Below, piece after piece: positions 1 to 7,219 of a stretch of 64,000 bases of DNA (position 1 is its first letter; each line of letters starts with the position of its first letter). This DNA comes from Alcanivorax sp. S71-1-4. Its GTDB lineage: Bacteria > Pseudomonadota > Gammaproteobacteria > Pseudomonadales > Alcanivoracaceae. A program made the translations under genes and the position numbers. The stretch is taken from assembly GCF_009846755.1 (NCBI RefSeq), contig NZ_AQOR01000020.1:1-64000 (forward strand), written 5' to 3'. A model generated the notes under the pieces. That model saw only the letters and a list, made by a program, of their open reading frames with translations. It ran no database searches and was not told where the DNA came from.

Positions 1-905
1 TGGAGCGGGCTGTTGCCACCACCACCGGCATTGCCCGGCGCACCGCGCGCCATGCTGCCACCGGGATAGCCATCGCCCACTCCGCGGCGATCGGCCTCGG
101 GCCGGGTGTCGGGCACCGTGCCGTCCTGCCAGACCCAGCGTGGCGTGCCGGCGAAACCCTCACCTTTGCTGCCATGCTGACCGTAGCCGGCGGCCAGTTC
201 AGCGCGCCCGGGGGCCGGGTAGCGGTAATCCCCGGCCGTGGCCAGTGCGCCCTGGAGGGCCAGCCCGGCGCCGCCCCGGAACCCCGCCCCACCGGCGTCC
301 AGCGAGTAGCCGGCCAGCCGCAGACCCCGGCGCACATCCAGCGCCAGCAGCCCGCCGGATTGCCCGTCCCAGGGCAGGGGCCGCAGGTCGCCGGCGAGTG
401 TCGCCTGCTCGTATTGGGGTACACGCACCAGTTGCCAGCGCGCCAGGGTCGGGACCGGCCCGGCACCGGCCGCCGTCACCTGCCGGGCGTCCGGCGGTTC
501 GCGAACGGGATAGTCATGCAGCAGGCCACCGTCCACACCGGCGCCGCGCACGCGCACACGGTCCGGGCCCACCTGCTCCACCCGCAGCCACTCGAACTGC
601 CCTGCCTGGGAGGCGGTGACGCCGTAGCGGTGATCATTGGCTGCGATCATCACGGCGCCCTGCACTTGCCAGAGCAACAGCAGGTCACCGGGGTGCAGGT
701 CGCCCGGCCCGCGTGCCGGGCCCAGCGGAATGTCGCGCTGCCCGGCCTGCAGGCTGGCGCCGGCCGGCGCCGCAACATAACGATTGATGACACCACCGGG
801 GCTGGCCACGCCGTCCGCACCCGGGTCGGCACACAGTGGTGCCGCCTGCCCCGGTGACGCCAGCACGGCGCCCAGCAGCAGTATCAGCGCGAGGGATCGA
901 TCCAT
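1..905 (-). CDS. Secreted glycine-rich surface protein, partial (C-terminus outside window)
   Basis: The frame is open from the ATG at 905 to the window edge, giving 301 codons without a stop. It begins with a clear signal peptide (MDRSLALILLLGAVLASPGQ, cleavage near the following Ala-Ala). The visible part then becomes rich in Gly, Ala and aromatic residues, with stretches such as SLDAGGAGFRGGAG, GYGQHGSKGEG and a Gly-rich run GNAGGGGNSPL at the edge. That layout recalls large exported beta-rich or Gly-rich proteins of proteobacteria, but I cannot name a family with certainty. The start overlaps the end of the upstream 2OG-oxygenase gene by 22 bp, so the two are probably co-transcribed. Function unknown; an adhesin-like or cell-surface role is an inference from the export signal and composition. 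Confidence 0.65.
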   Translation of the reverse strand, partial: MDRSLALILLLGAVLASPGQAAPLCADPGADGVASPGGVINRYVAAPAGASLQAGQRDIPLGPARGPGDLHPGDLLLLWQVQGAVMIAANDHRYGVTASQAGQFEWLRVEQVGPDRVRVRGAGVDGGLLHDYPVREPPDARQVTAAGAGPVPTLARWQLVRVPQYEQATLAGDLRPLPWDGQSGGLLALDVRRGLRLAGYSLDAGGAGFRGGAGLALQGALATAGDYRYPAPGRAELAAGYGQHGSKGEGFAGTPRWVWQDGTVPDTRPEADRRGVGDGYPGGSMARGAPGNAGGGGNSPL

Positions 906-1570
906 ACGCCCGTGCTGGTGTTGCGCCGGAACCAGCCGGCGATGCTGAGGCGGTCATGACGTGCGGGCAGCACCTCATGGGGAATCTGCTCGCTGAGGAA
1001 GCACACCAGGCTGCCGGCGCGCGGTGCTACGTCCAGATCGTGGTGCACCGCATCCGGCTGCGGCCAGACCCGCAGACAGCCGCCGTCGGCGGGTGTCCAC
1101 AGGGCATTCAGGTAGACCACCACTGACACCACACGCGGGTTGTCGCCGCGGAAGGCGTCCAGATGGCGGCGGTAATAGGCACCGGGATCATAAATGGCGA
1201 AGTGGGATTCGAGGTCGAACAGGCCAAGAAAGAGACGTGAATTGATCAACTGCCGTAGCTGTTCCATCTCCTCCAGCAGCCGCACCTGCGCCAGCGTGGA
1301 ACCGTTCAGCCAGCAGGTACGGTCACGGCGGATACGTTCGTTCTGCTGCAGTTGTTCGTTGCGGCCGATGGCGGCCTCGGTGAAGCCGCCCTGGCGGTCA
1401 CGCAGGAGTGCCTCGCGCCGCAACGCCCGCACCAGTACCGGGGAAAAATAGGCCGGTTCCACGGCATAGCCCCGGGTGGCCAGCCCGTCGACAATGCGGT
1501 CCCGGGGGCCGTGTCCCAAACCACCGCCGTGGGGCGGTTGCAGCAGTTCTTCCATGGGGTCCCCAGCCAT
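884..1570 (-). CDS. 2-oxoglutarate/Fe(II)-dependent oxygenase (prolyl-hydroxylase-like fold)
   Basis: A 228-residue protein with the facial triad of 2OG-Fe(II) dioxygenases: His136 and Asp138 in YRRHLDAF and His198 in IPHEVLP. Arg207 in ARHDRLSIAGWF is the expected 2-oxoglutarate anchor. The YDPGAYYRRHLD and VVYLN segments are typical of the SM-20/PHD and P4H-like branch. Such enzymes hydroxylate protein or small-molecule substrates, consuming O2 and 2OG and releasing succinate and CO2. No signal peptide is seen, so it should act in the cytoplasm. The start is not certain: Met1 has no clear ribosome site, and Met6 (1555) follows a GGGGA. The gene overlaps the downstream secreted-protein gene by 22 bp, suggesting coupling. 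Substrate unknown. Confidence 0.8.
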   Translation of the reverse strand: MAGDPMEELLQPPHGGGLGHGPRDRIVDGLATRGYAVEPAYFSPVLVRALRREALLRDRQGGFTEAAIGRNEQLQQNERIRRDRTCWLNGSTLAQVRLLEEMEQLRQLINSRLFLGLFDLESHFAIYDPGAYYRRHLDAFRGDNPRVVSVVVYLNALWTPADGGCLRVWPQPDAVHHDLDVAPRAGSLVCFLSEQIPHEVLPARHDRLSIAGWFRRNTSTGVWIDPSR

Positions 1571-1590
1571 CAGGTGGAAACAGGCTTGCC

Positions 1591-2067
1591 TCAGTGCAGC
1601 GCGCTATGGGGTGGCGGGCCACCGTCGCGATGACTTTCCGGCAAGGCCAGGCAATCGGTCTGCTGGCAATCGTCCAGCAACTGGTCGCAGGCGTCCATAC
1701 AGACTTGCACAAAATGGATGAACTGCTCTGTACTGATGCCATTGCGGGTCAGCAGCAGATCGCAGGCGATCAGGCGCGGCAGGGTTTCGTCGTTCACGTC
1801 GAGGAAGATCTTCAGCACCGGCAGTGTCATGTTGAGCCGCGCCAGGTCCGCCTGCACCAGAAACAGGCTTGATGGCCGCACTTCCAGCTCGACGTTCATC
1901 AGCACCCCTTCCTCTTCCAGGAACAGCCGCGCTTCGGCCACCCCTTCGCGGGCCTGCAATGCACTCAGGTGCAGCCCGTGGCACTGGTCGCAGATATAGA
2001 ACTCGATGCCCGCTTGCTGCAGCCAGCGCTGCAACTGGTCGGCATCGGGCGTGACAAGTGGAAGCAT
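1591..2067 (-). CDS. YbjN-domain protein
   Basis: The start is set at the ATG at 2067, preceded by GGAGA, rather than further upstream; this gives 158 residues. The sequence matches the pattern of YbjN/type III chaperone-fold proteins: an N-terminal WLQQAGIEFYICDQCHGLHL segment, a central strand-rich part with VELEVRPSSLFLVQADL, and LPVLKIFLDVNDETLPRLI. Two CxxC-like cysteines (CDQC) lie near the N-terminus. Members of this fold are small acidic proteins linked to stress and motility phenotypes in enterobacteria, but their biochemistry is unclear. It lies immediately downstream of a MITE-like element that fills most of its upstream region, so its promoter may lie in or beside the element. Confidence 0.75.
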   Translation of the reverse strand: MLPLVTPDADQLQRWLQQAGIEFYICDQCHGLHLSALQAREGVAEARLFLEEEGVLMNVELEVRPSSLFLVQADLARLNMTLPVLKIFLDVNDETLPRLIACDLLLTRNGISTEQFIHFVQVCMDACDQLLDDCQQTDCLALPESHRDGGPPPHSALH

Positions 2068-2228
2068 GCCGTTCTCCGAATTGACTGGCGGCGAATGATC
2101 AATGATTCGCCGGGCAAAGGAAAGGGCGCACCGGCGTGACAGGAATGCGCCCTGCCGCTGGCCATTGCGGTCATTGGCGTGGCACCGGCCGCCGGGTAGG
2201 CTGCGGCCTTTACACAGGACCATAACAA

Positions 2229-2490
2229 GGGAACCTCTGAATAACTCCCCGGTGGTTCTGCGGGCGCTACAGCATGCAGTAGCAAGGCGCGGCGCGCCGG
2301 CAATGGCATCGCCCTTGCCAAGCGACGCAACGCGGCTAATGCGTGCTGTAGCGCCCGCCCTGCGGCTTTTCGGGCGGCACCTGCTCTTCGTTGCGACTTC
2401 TCGACGTAGCCCGCTATGCCTTCGAAGCCGCGCCTTGATCAGGTGCCGCCCGAAAAGCCAGAACCACCGGGGAGTTATTCAGAGGTTCCC
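2229..2490. mobile_element. MITE-like element with perfect 32-bp terminal inverted repeats
   Basis: Bases 2229-2260 (starting GGGAACCTCTGAATAACTCC) are the exact reverse complement of 2459-2490. Inside are two further inverted-repeat hairpins. One pairs 2261-2278 with 2341-2358 (one mismatch); the other pairs 2364-2383 with 2440-2459 (perfect). The 262-bp unit can therefore fold as a three-way junction. It has no coding capacity of its own. No clear target-site duplication is visible beyond a possible AA. It separates the divergent ybjN-like gene and the 2511 gene. Confidence 0.8.
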
Positions 2491-2510
2491 AAGAATACGG
2501 AGCAGCCTGC

Positions 2511-3191
2511 ATGGCCTACTACGTCGCGTTCCGCTCCAGCGAGCGCCTGCACCGCACTACCGACGGTTTTATCCAGCGCATGCGCGAGCCCGCGCCCAGG
2601 CTGGAACCGGCCACCATCGAATCGATCATGGCGGATTTCCTCGACCAGTCACTGGCGGTGTTCTTCCTGCGCCCGGCAGAGCTGGTCGGCCTCAGCGGCG
2701 GCATGCTGCGTGGCGTGACACTGGCTGCCGACACCATCAACAAGGCCGCCCGGCTGGTGGTCAGCCGGGCGGCGAAAAAACTCGACCTCGCCCAGCACCG
2801 CGAGACCGCCCGCTATATGGACCAGATGCGCCGCATGATCCCCGGGGACGACGGCCACGAAGACTGGTATGTACTGTTCCCGATTGAAGACACCCTGGCC
2901 AGCCGCCTTGAGCAGGCCATGGCACTGTGCGAAGCCGGCCAGCCCGACCAGGCGCGCCCGGCGCTGGTGGAATACCTGCACGCGCTCACCGATGTGGCGC
3001 TGTACTGGTACTTCGAACAGCCGATCAAACTGCTCGTTTTTGGGCCGATCATGCGCAAGATGGCCGATGTGGCGCTGGACACCACCCGCAAGGCCACCCA
3101 CGGCGTGATCCGCAAGGTGTTCGCAGACCTCAAGGGCGAACAGGTCGAACACGCCACCCGCTACATGCACAGCCTGCTGCGCACGCTGTGA
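2511..3191 (+). CDS. Conserved hypothetical protein
   Basis: A 226-residue protein with ATG at 2511 preceded by GGAG at a good distance, directly after the MITE-like element. I do not recognise a named domain. It is predicted to be mostly helical, with a hydrophobic/amphipathic middle (SLAVFFLRPAELVGLSGGML) and another near residues 165-190 (VALYWYFEQPIKLLVFGPIM). It could be a peripheral membrane protein, but no strong transmembrane segment or signal peptide is seen. It is followed on the same strand by the DUF1853, DUF2804 and DUF4282 genes with short gaps, so it probably belongs to the same transcription unit. Function unknown. Confidence 0.7.
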   Translation: MAYYVAFRSSERLHRTTDGFIQRMREPAPRLEPATIESIMADFLDQSLAVFFLRPAELVGLSGGMLRGVTLAADTINKAARLVVSRAAKKLDLAQHRETARYMDQMRRMIPGDDGHEDWYVLFPIEDTLASRLEQAMALCEAGQPDQARPALVEYLHALTDVALYWYFEQPIKLLVFGPIMRKMADVALDTTRKATHGVIRKVFADLKGEQVEHATRYMHSLLRTL

Positions 3192-3231
3192 CATGCGATA
3201 CTCGGCTGTACCCCGGCCGAGTACTCTGCTG

Positions 3232-4044
3232 ATGTCTCTTTACTGGCCCGACAACATCGCGCAATGGCGTCAGGCCCCTGCCCTGATCGACACCGCTGCC
3301 CTGCCCGGTGTTGGCGACGCCGGTGCCCTGCTGGCACCCGTTGGTGCACCGGCCCTGCCGGCGGCCGACAATGACCGTCGCCTGGGCCGGCTGTTCGAAC
3401 GCCATGTGCAGGACTGGATTGCACGCACCCCCGCGCTCACCCTGCGCGCACACAACGTGCCGATCCACGACGGCACGCGCACCCTTGGCGAACTCGATCT
3501 GCTGGTGTCACAGGGCGACACGCTGATGCACTGGGAAGTGACACTGAAATTTTATCTCGGTATCGACGCGGCGTTCTGGCCCGGCCCCGATCCCCGGGAC
3601 CAGTTTGCCCGGCGCCTGCAGCGGCTGCGCACCCACCAGTTTCCGCTGCTTGCTCAACCGGCGACCCACGCCCGGCTGGCCACGCTCGGGTTGTCGACGC
3701 CGCACAGTCAGCATCTGCTCAGTCGCGGCATGCTGTTCTATCCTCACGATCGCCAGCTGGCACCACCGGCCGGCGCCCACCCGGAGCATCTGCGGGGTAT
3801 CTGGTGGCCGCTGTCCGCTGTACCGCGTGAGGGGCGCTTTCTGCCGATTCCAAAATCACACTGGCTTGATATCGAAATGCTGTCGAACAATTCTCAGAAC
3901 TGGCTTGCCTCACCCCGGTTGATTGACTATGTTCACGCTCAGGACCGCCCGGTCATGGTACTGCATGCGTCTCAGGCTCATGCGTACCAGCCGGGCGTTG
4001 TTGTCTCTGACGGCTGGCTCGATGTTGTCGGCCGCCGCGCCTGA
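3232..4044 (+). CDS. DUF1853 family protein
   Basis: The start at 3232 (MSLYWPDNIAQW) gives 270 residues; an in-frame ATG at 3193 is possible but lies 1 base after the previous stop and has no ribosome site. DUF1853 hallmarks are present: GELDLLVSQGDTLMHWEV, followed by TLKFYLGI, WPGPDPRDQFARRLQRLRTHQ, and a late WLASPRLIDY segment. The acidic/His/Lys pattern (ELDLLV, WEVTLKFY) resembles PD-(D/E)xK nuclease-like folds, but this is only a similarity and the family has no established activity. It is followed 14 bp later by the DUF2804 gene, a pairing that suggests one operon. Confidence 0.8.
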   Translation: MSLYWPDNIAQWRQAPALIDTAALPGVGDAGALLAPVGAPALPAADNDRRLGRLFERHVQDWIARTPALTLRAHNVPIHDGTRTLGELDLLVSQGDTLMHWEVTLKFYLGIDAAFWPGPDPRDQFARRLQRLRTHQFPLLAQPATHARLATLGLSTPHSQHLLSRGMLFYPHDRQLAPPAGAHPEHLRGIWWPLSAVPREGRFLPIPKSHWLDIEMLSNNSQNWLASPRLIDYVHAQDRPVMVLHASQAHAYQPGVVVSDGWLDVVGRRA

Positions 4045-4058
4045 GTAATGGCCCTATC

Positions 4059-5099
4059 ATGTTTGATAATTCCGATAACAATACTGCACGCCTGATTGAT
4101 GCCCGCGGCCAGGTGGCCTTCGGCCTGTTCCCCGGCAGCGTGGCACACATCAACGGCCGCGAGGCGGACTACCGCACGCCCATGGGCCGCCCGGCCAGCC
4201 GTCTTGCCCGGCATTTCAATTACAAACAGTTCCAGTATTTTGGCGTGATCAGCGACGACTTGCTGGCCGGCTGCGCACTGGCCGACACCGCCTGGATGGG
4301 CATCGCGTTTTTCTATCTGTTCGAGCCCGCCACTGGCCGGCTGGTGGAACACACCTGGCGCTCACCGTTGAGTCGCGCGTTGCGCATGTCGGCGTCCCCG
4401 GTCGAGGGCGAGAGTGTGTTTCAGCAACAGGGCGTGGATATTCGCATGGGCTACCAGCCGCATGACGGTGGCCTGCGCAAAACGCTTTCGGTCACCTTGC
4501 CATCGCTGACGTTGCAGGCGCAGATGGACGAAAGCGCCGCCTATGAACCGATGTCAATCTGCACGCGTACCGGCGTCAACGGCTGGGTGTACGCCAACAA
4601 GGTCGCTGGCGTTGACGTCAGCGGCACGCTGCAACGGGACGGTGGCACGGTGTCGCTGGGTGATCTCAATGCCTGCGGCCATCACGATTTTTCTGCCGGC
4701 TACATGCGCCGGGAAACCTTCTGGAACTGGGCCTGCCTGAGCGGCCATGCCGGCGCCCACCGCCTCGGGCTGAACCTCTCCTGTGGCGTCAACGAAACCA
4801 GTTTCACCGAGAACTGCCTGTGGCTGGATGACCGCCTGATCAAAGTTGACACCACCGTGTTCGACTACCAGCGTGACAATCTGCTGGCGCCCTGGCAGGT
4901 ACGCAGCAACGACGGCCAGGTGGCGCTGACGTTCGAGCCGCTGGGCAATCATCGCGAACACCTTAATCTCGGTTTGTTCGCCACCAACTTCAACCAGTTG
5001 TTTGGCCGCTTTACTGGCGAAATCCGTCTTGCCGATGGCGAAACACTCGCAGTACGGAACCTGTTCGGTTTCGTTGAGGAACAGTACGCAAAATGGTAA
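4059..5099 (+). CDS. DUF2804 family protein
   Basis: A 346-residue protein fitting the DUF2804 family in length and order: N-terminal LIDARGQVAFGLFPG, then FNYKQFQYFGVISDDLLAGCALADT. A central block includes FSAGYMRRETFWNWACLSG and GVNETSFTENCLWLDD, and the end carries DGETLAVRNLFGFVEEQYAKW. The repeated beta-strand pattern suggests a lipocalin- or carotenoid-1,2-hydratase-like barrel, which is a family inference. No signal peptide is apparent. The last bases overlap the following DUF4282 gene by 7 nt, so the two are translationally coupled. The role is unknown; a lipid- or cofactor-binding function is plausible but not shown. Confidence 0.8.
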   Translation: MFDNSDNNTARLIDARGQVAFGLFPGSVAHINGREADYRTPMGRPASRLARHFNYKQFQYFGVISDDLLAGCALADTAWMGIAFFYLFEPATGRLVEHTWRSPLSRALRMSASPVEGESVFQQQGVDIRMGYQPHDGGLRKTLSVTLPSLTLQAQMDESAAYEPMSICTRTGVNGWVYANKVAGVDVSGTLQRDGGTVSLGDLNACGHHDFSAGYMRRETFWNWACLSGHAGAHRLGLNLSCGVNETSFTENCLWLDDRLIKVDTTVFDYQRDNLLAPWQVRSNDGQVALTFEPLGNHREHLNLGLFATNFNQLFGRFTGEIRLADGETLAVRNLFGFVEEQYAKW

Positions 5100-5656
5100 C
5101 CCCCAAAGACGCCGACGCCGTTCCGGCCCGCAAGAGCGCACGCGAGAAATTCCACTTCGGCATTATCTGGGTGGTGCAGTACTGGCGTGAGCTGTTCAAT
5201 TTCCGTTTTGACAAATACATGATTATCCAGGTCATTCCCGGTGTGTACGGGCTGGCGCTGGTGGCCATCGGTTGTGGCCTGCTGTATCTGTGCGTGGAAG
5301 CCTTTTTCCAGTCCACCTGGCGCGGGCTGTTTTATCTGGTGTTCGCTGCGCCGCTGACGTTCCTGGTACTGGCCTCGGTCCTGCGTGCCCTGCTGGAATT
5401 CTATATGGTGGTGTTCCGCATTTCCGAACACGTGGATGAGCTGGTCGGTATCCGCGATACCGTCGACCGGCTCTCCGGCATCAGCGACTCGGTGGATGAA
5501 ATGGCCGCGCTGACACGCCGCATTCCCTTCTGGCGCGCCCTGACCGGCGCCGGCAAGCCGCGCCAGCGTGTCCCGGACAGCGCGCGCCGCCGCCCCGAGC
5601 CAGGCGACAACACGCCGCGTAGCGACAACGGCAAGCCACCGCGCAACCCGGACTGA
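5093..5656 (+). CDS. DUF4282 membrane protein
   Basis: A 187-residue protein with two transmembrane helices (about residues 45-70, VIPGVYGLALVAIGCGLLYL, and 80-103, LFYLVFAAPLTFLVLASVL). These are followed by a short amphipathic segment (LLEFYMVVFRISEHVDELVG), the layout of DUF4282. The C-terminal 50 residues are Pro/Arg/Asp-rich and probably disordered in the cytoplasm. The start codon lies inside the end of the DUF2804 gene (7-nt overlap), so expression is probably coupled. A strong 17-bp hairpin follows the stop codon and precedes selO. Function unknown. Confidence 0.75.
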   Translation: MVTPKDADAVPARKSAREKFHFGIIWVVQYWRELFNFRFDKYMIIQVIPGVYGLALVAIGCGLLYLCVEAFFQSTWRGLFYLVFAAPLTFLVLASVLRALLEFYMVVFRISEHVDELVGIRDTVDRLSGISDSVDEMAALTRRIPFWRALTGAGKPRQRVPDSARRRPEPGDNTPRSDNGKPPRNPD

Positions 5657-5659
5657 TCT

Positions 5660-5698
5660 CCATCGGGGCGGCGTGCCTGTTGGCGCACCGCCCCGATG
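5660..5698 (+). promoter_or_regulatory. Strong GC hairpin between DUF4282 gene and selO
   Basis: CATCGGGGCGGCGTGCC pairs with GGCGCACCGCCCCGATG across a TGTT loop, with one mismatch and one wobble. No U-tract follows, so it is not a classical intrinsic terminator. It sits only about 16 bases before the chosen selO ATG, where it could limit read-through or selO translation. Confidence 0.5.
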
Positions 5699-5713
5699 TG
5701 CGATGATGGGCGC

Positions 5714-7204
5714 ATGCCCACAGACCAGCCCGCCTCATCCATGAATCCGCTGCATACTCTCCGGTTCGACAACCGATACCGCACCTTGCCCGCCAGCCTG
5801 CATGTTGACGTCACCCCGCAACCCCTGGCAGCGCCACGCACCCTCGCCGCGCGCAGCGACGACTGCCTTGCGCTGTTGGGGCTGTCGCCAGACGAGGTCA
5901 GCGATGCCGCGCTGCTGGAAGCGTTTTCCGGTGAACAATTGCTGCCCGGCATGGCGCCGCTGGCGCAGAAATACACCGGCCATCAGTTCGGCGTCTACAA
6001 CCCGGACCTCGGCGACGGCCGCGGCCTGTTGCTGGGTGAAGTCATGCTGCCGGACGGTTCGCGCCGTGACCTGCACCTGAAAGGCGCCGGCAAGACGCCC
6101 TTCTCACGCATGGGTGACGGCCGCGCCGTGCTGCGGTCATCGATCCGTGAATTCCTCGCCAGCGAAGCGCTGGCCGCGCTCGGCATCAGCACCACCCGCG
6201 CCCTGTGCGTGATCAGTTCCGATGAACCGGTGTACCGTGAAACCCGCGAGACCGGCGCCATGCTGCTGCGGGTGGCACGCACCCATGTGCGCTTCGGCCA
6301 TTTCGAATACCTGCACCACAGCGATCAGCTCGACGTGCTGCCGCAACTGCTCGACTACGTGATCGACCTGCATCTGCCAGCCCTGCATGACGCGGAAGAC
6401 CCGGCCCGCGAACTGTTCCGCACTGCAGTCCACCGCACCGCCCACATGATTGCCGGCTGGCAGAACGCAGGCTTTGCCCATGGCGTGATGAATTCCGACA
6501 ACATGAGCCTTCTTGGCGAAACCTTCGACTACGGGCCGTACGGTTTCCTGGATGCGTTTGAACCGGGCTTCATCTGCAACCATTCCGACTGGCAGGGCCG
6601 CTACGCCTTCAACCGCCAGCCGGAAATCGGCCTGTGGAACCTGAATTGCCTGGCGCACGGATTTTCCACATTGATGCGCCGCGAACATCTGGTACAGGCG
6701 CTACAGGAATATGAAGAGGCGTTCCATAACCAATACCTGGCACTGCTGCGCGCCCGCCTGGGGCTGACACAGCCCCACGAACAGGATGCCGAACTGATCG
6801 GTGACCTGCTTGGCCTGATGAGCGCCGACCGCGCCGACTACACACGCAGCTTCCGGGGCCTGTGCGAGTTTGATCGGCACAGCCTGGCCACCCCGGCACA
6901 GGATGAATTCCGCGACACCACGGCCTTTCGCGGCTGGGCAACACGCTACGCGGCGCGGCTTGCGCAGGAAGACAGTCAGGACGATGCCCGCGCCGCTGCC
7001 ATGCGCGCCGCGAACCCGAAATATGTGCTGCGCAATTATCTGGCCGACACCGCCATCCGGCAGGCACAGGCCGGCGATTTCAGCGAAGTGATGCGGCTGC
7101 ACCGGCTGCTGCGGACGCCGTTCGCCGAGCAGCCGGCCATGCAGGACTATGCCGCGCTGCCCCCGGACTGGGGGCGGCACCTGGAGATCAGTTGCTCTTC
7201 CTGA
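5714..7204 (+). CDS. selO: SelO protein adenylyltransferase (YdiU family)
   Basis: SelO is a pseudokinase-fold enzyme that transfers AMP from ATP to Ser/Thr/Tyr of proteins and affects redox homeostasis. This copy (496 residues from 5714) has the core intact: LHLKGAGKTPFSRMGDGR, REFLASEAL and HGVMNSDNMSLLGETFDYG. The ATP-contacting Lys is near residue 123, the Glu near 146, the catalytic Asp/Asn pair near 262-263 and the metal Asp near 272. It ends in the family-typical HLEISCSS with the conserved C-terminal Cys. The start is ambiguous among ATGs at 5696, 5714 and 5741; none has a strong ribosome site. A second, divergent SelO lies at 39094-40551, so the genome carries at least two. Confidence 0.92.
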   Translation: MPTDQPASSMNPLHTLRFDNRYRTLPASLHVDVTPQPLAAPRTLAARSDDCLALLGLSPDEVSDAALLEAFSGEQLLPGMAPLAQKYTGHQFGVYNPDLGDGRGLLLGEVMLPDGSRRDLHLKGAGKTPFSRMGDGRAVLRSSIREFLASEALAALGISTTRALCVISSDEPVYRETRETGAMLLRVARTHVRFGHFEYLHHSDQLDVLPQLLDYVIDLHLPALHDAEDPARELFRTAVHRTAHMIAGWQNAGFAHGVMNSDNMSLLGETFDYGPYGFLDAFEPGFICNHSDWQGRYAFNRQPEIGLWNLNCLAHGFSTLMRREHLVQALQEYEEAFHNQYLALLRARLGLTQPHEQDAELIGDLLGLMSADRADYTRSFRGLCEFDRHSLATPAQDEFRDTTAFRGWATRYAARLAQEDSQDDARAAAMRAANPKYVLRNYLADTAIRQAQAGDFSEVMRLHRLLRTPFAEQPAMQDYAALPPDWGRHLEISCSS

Positions 7205-7219
7205 CGGGCGCGTTGCCGG

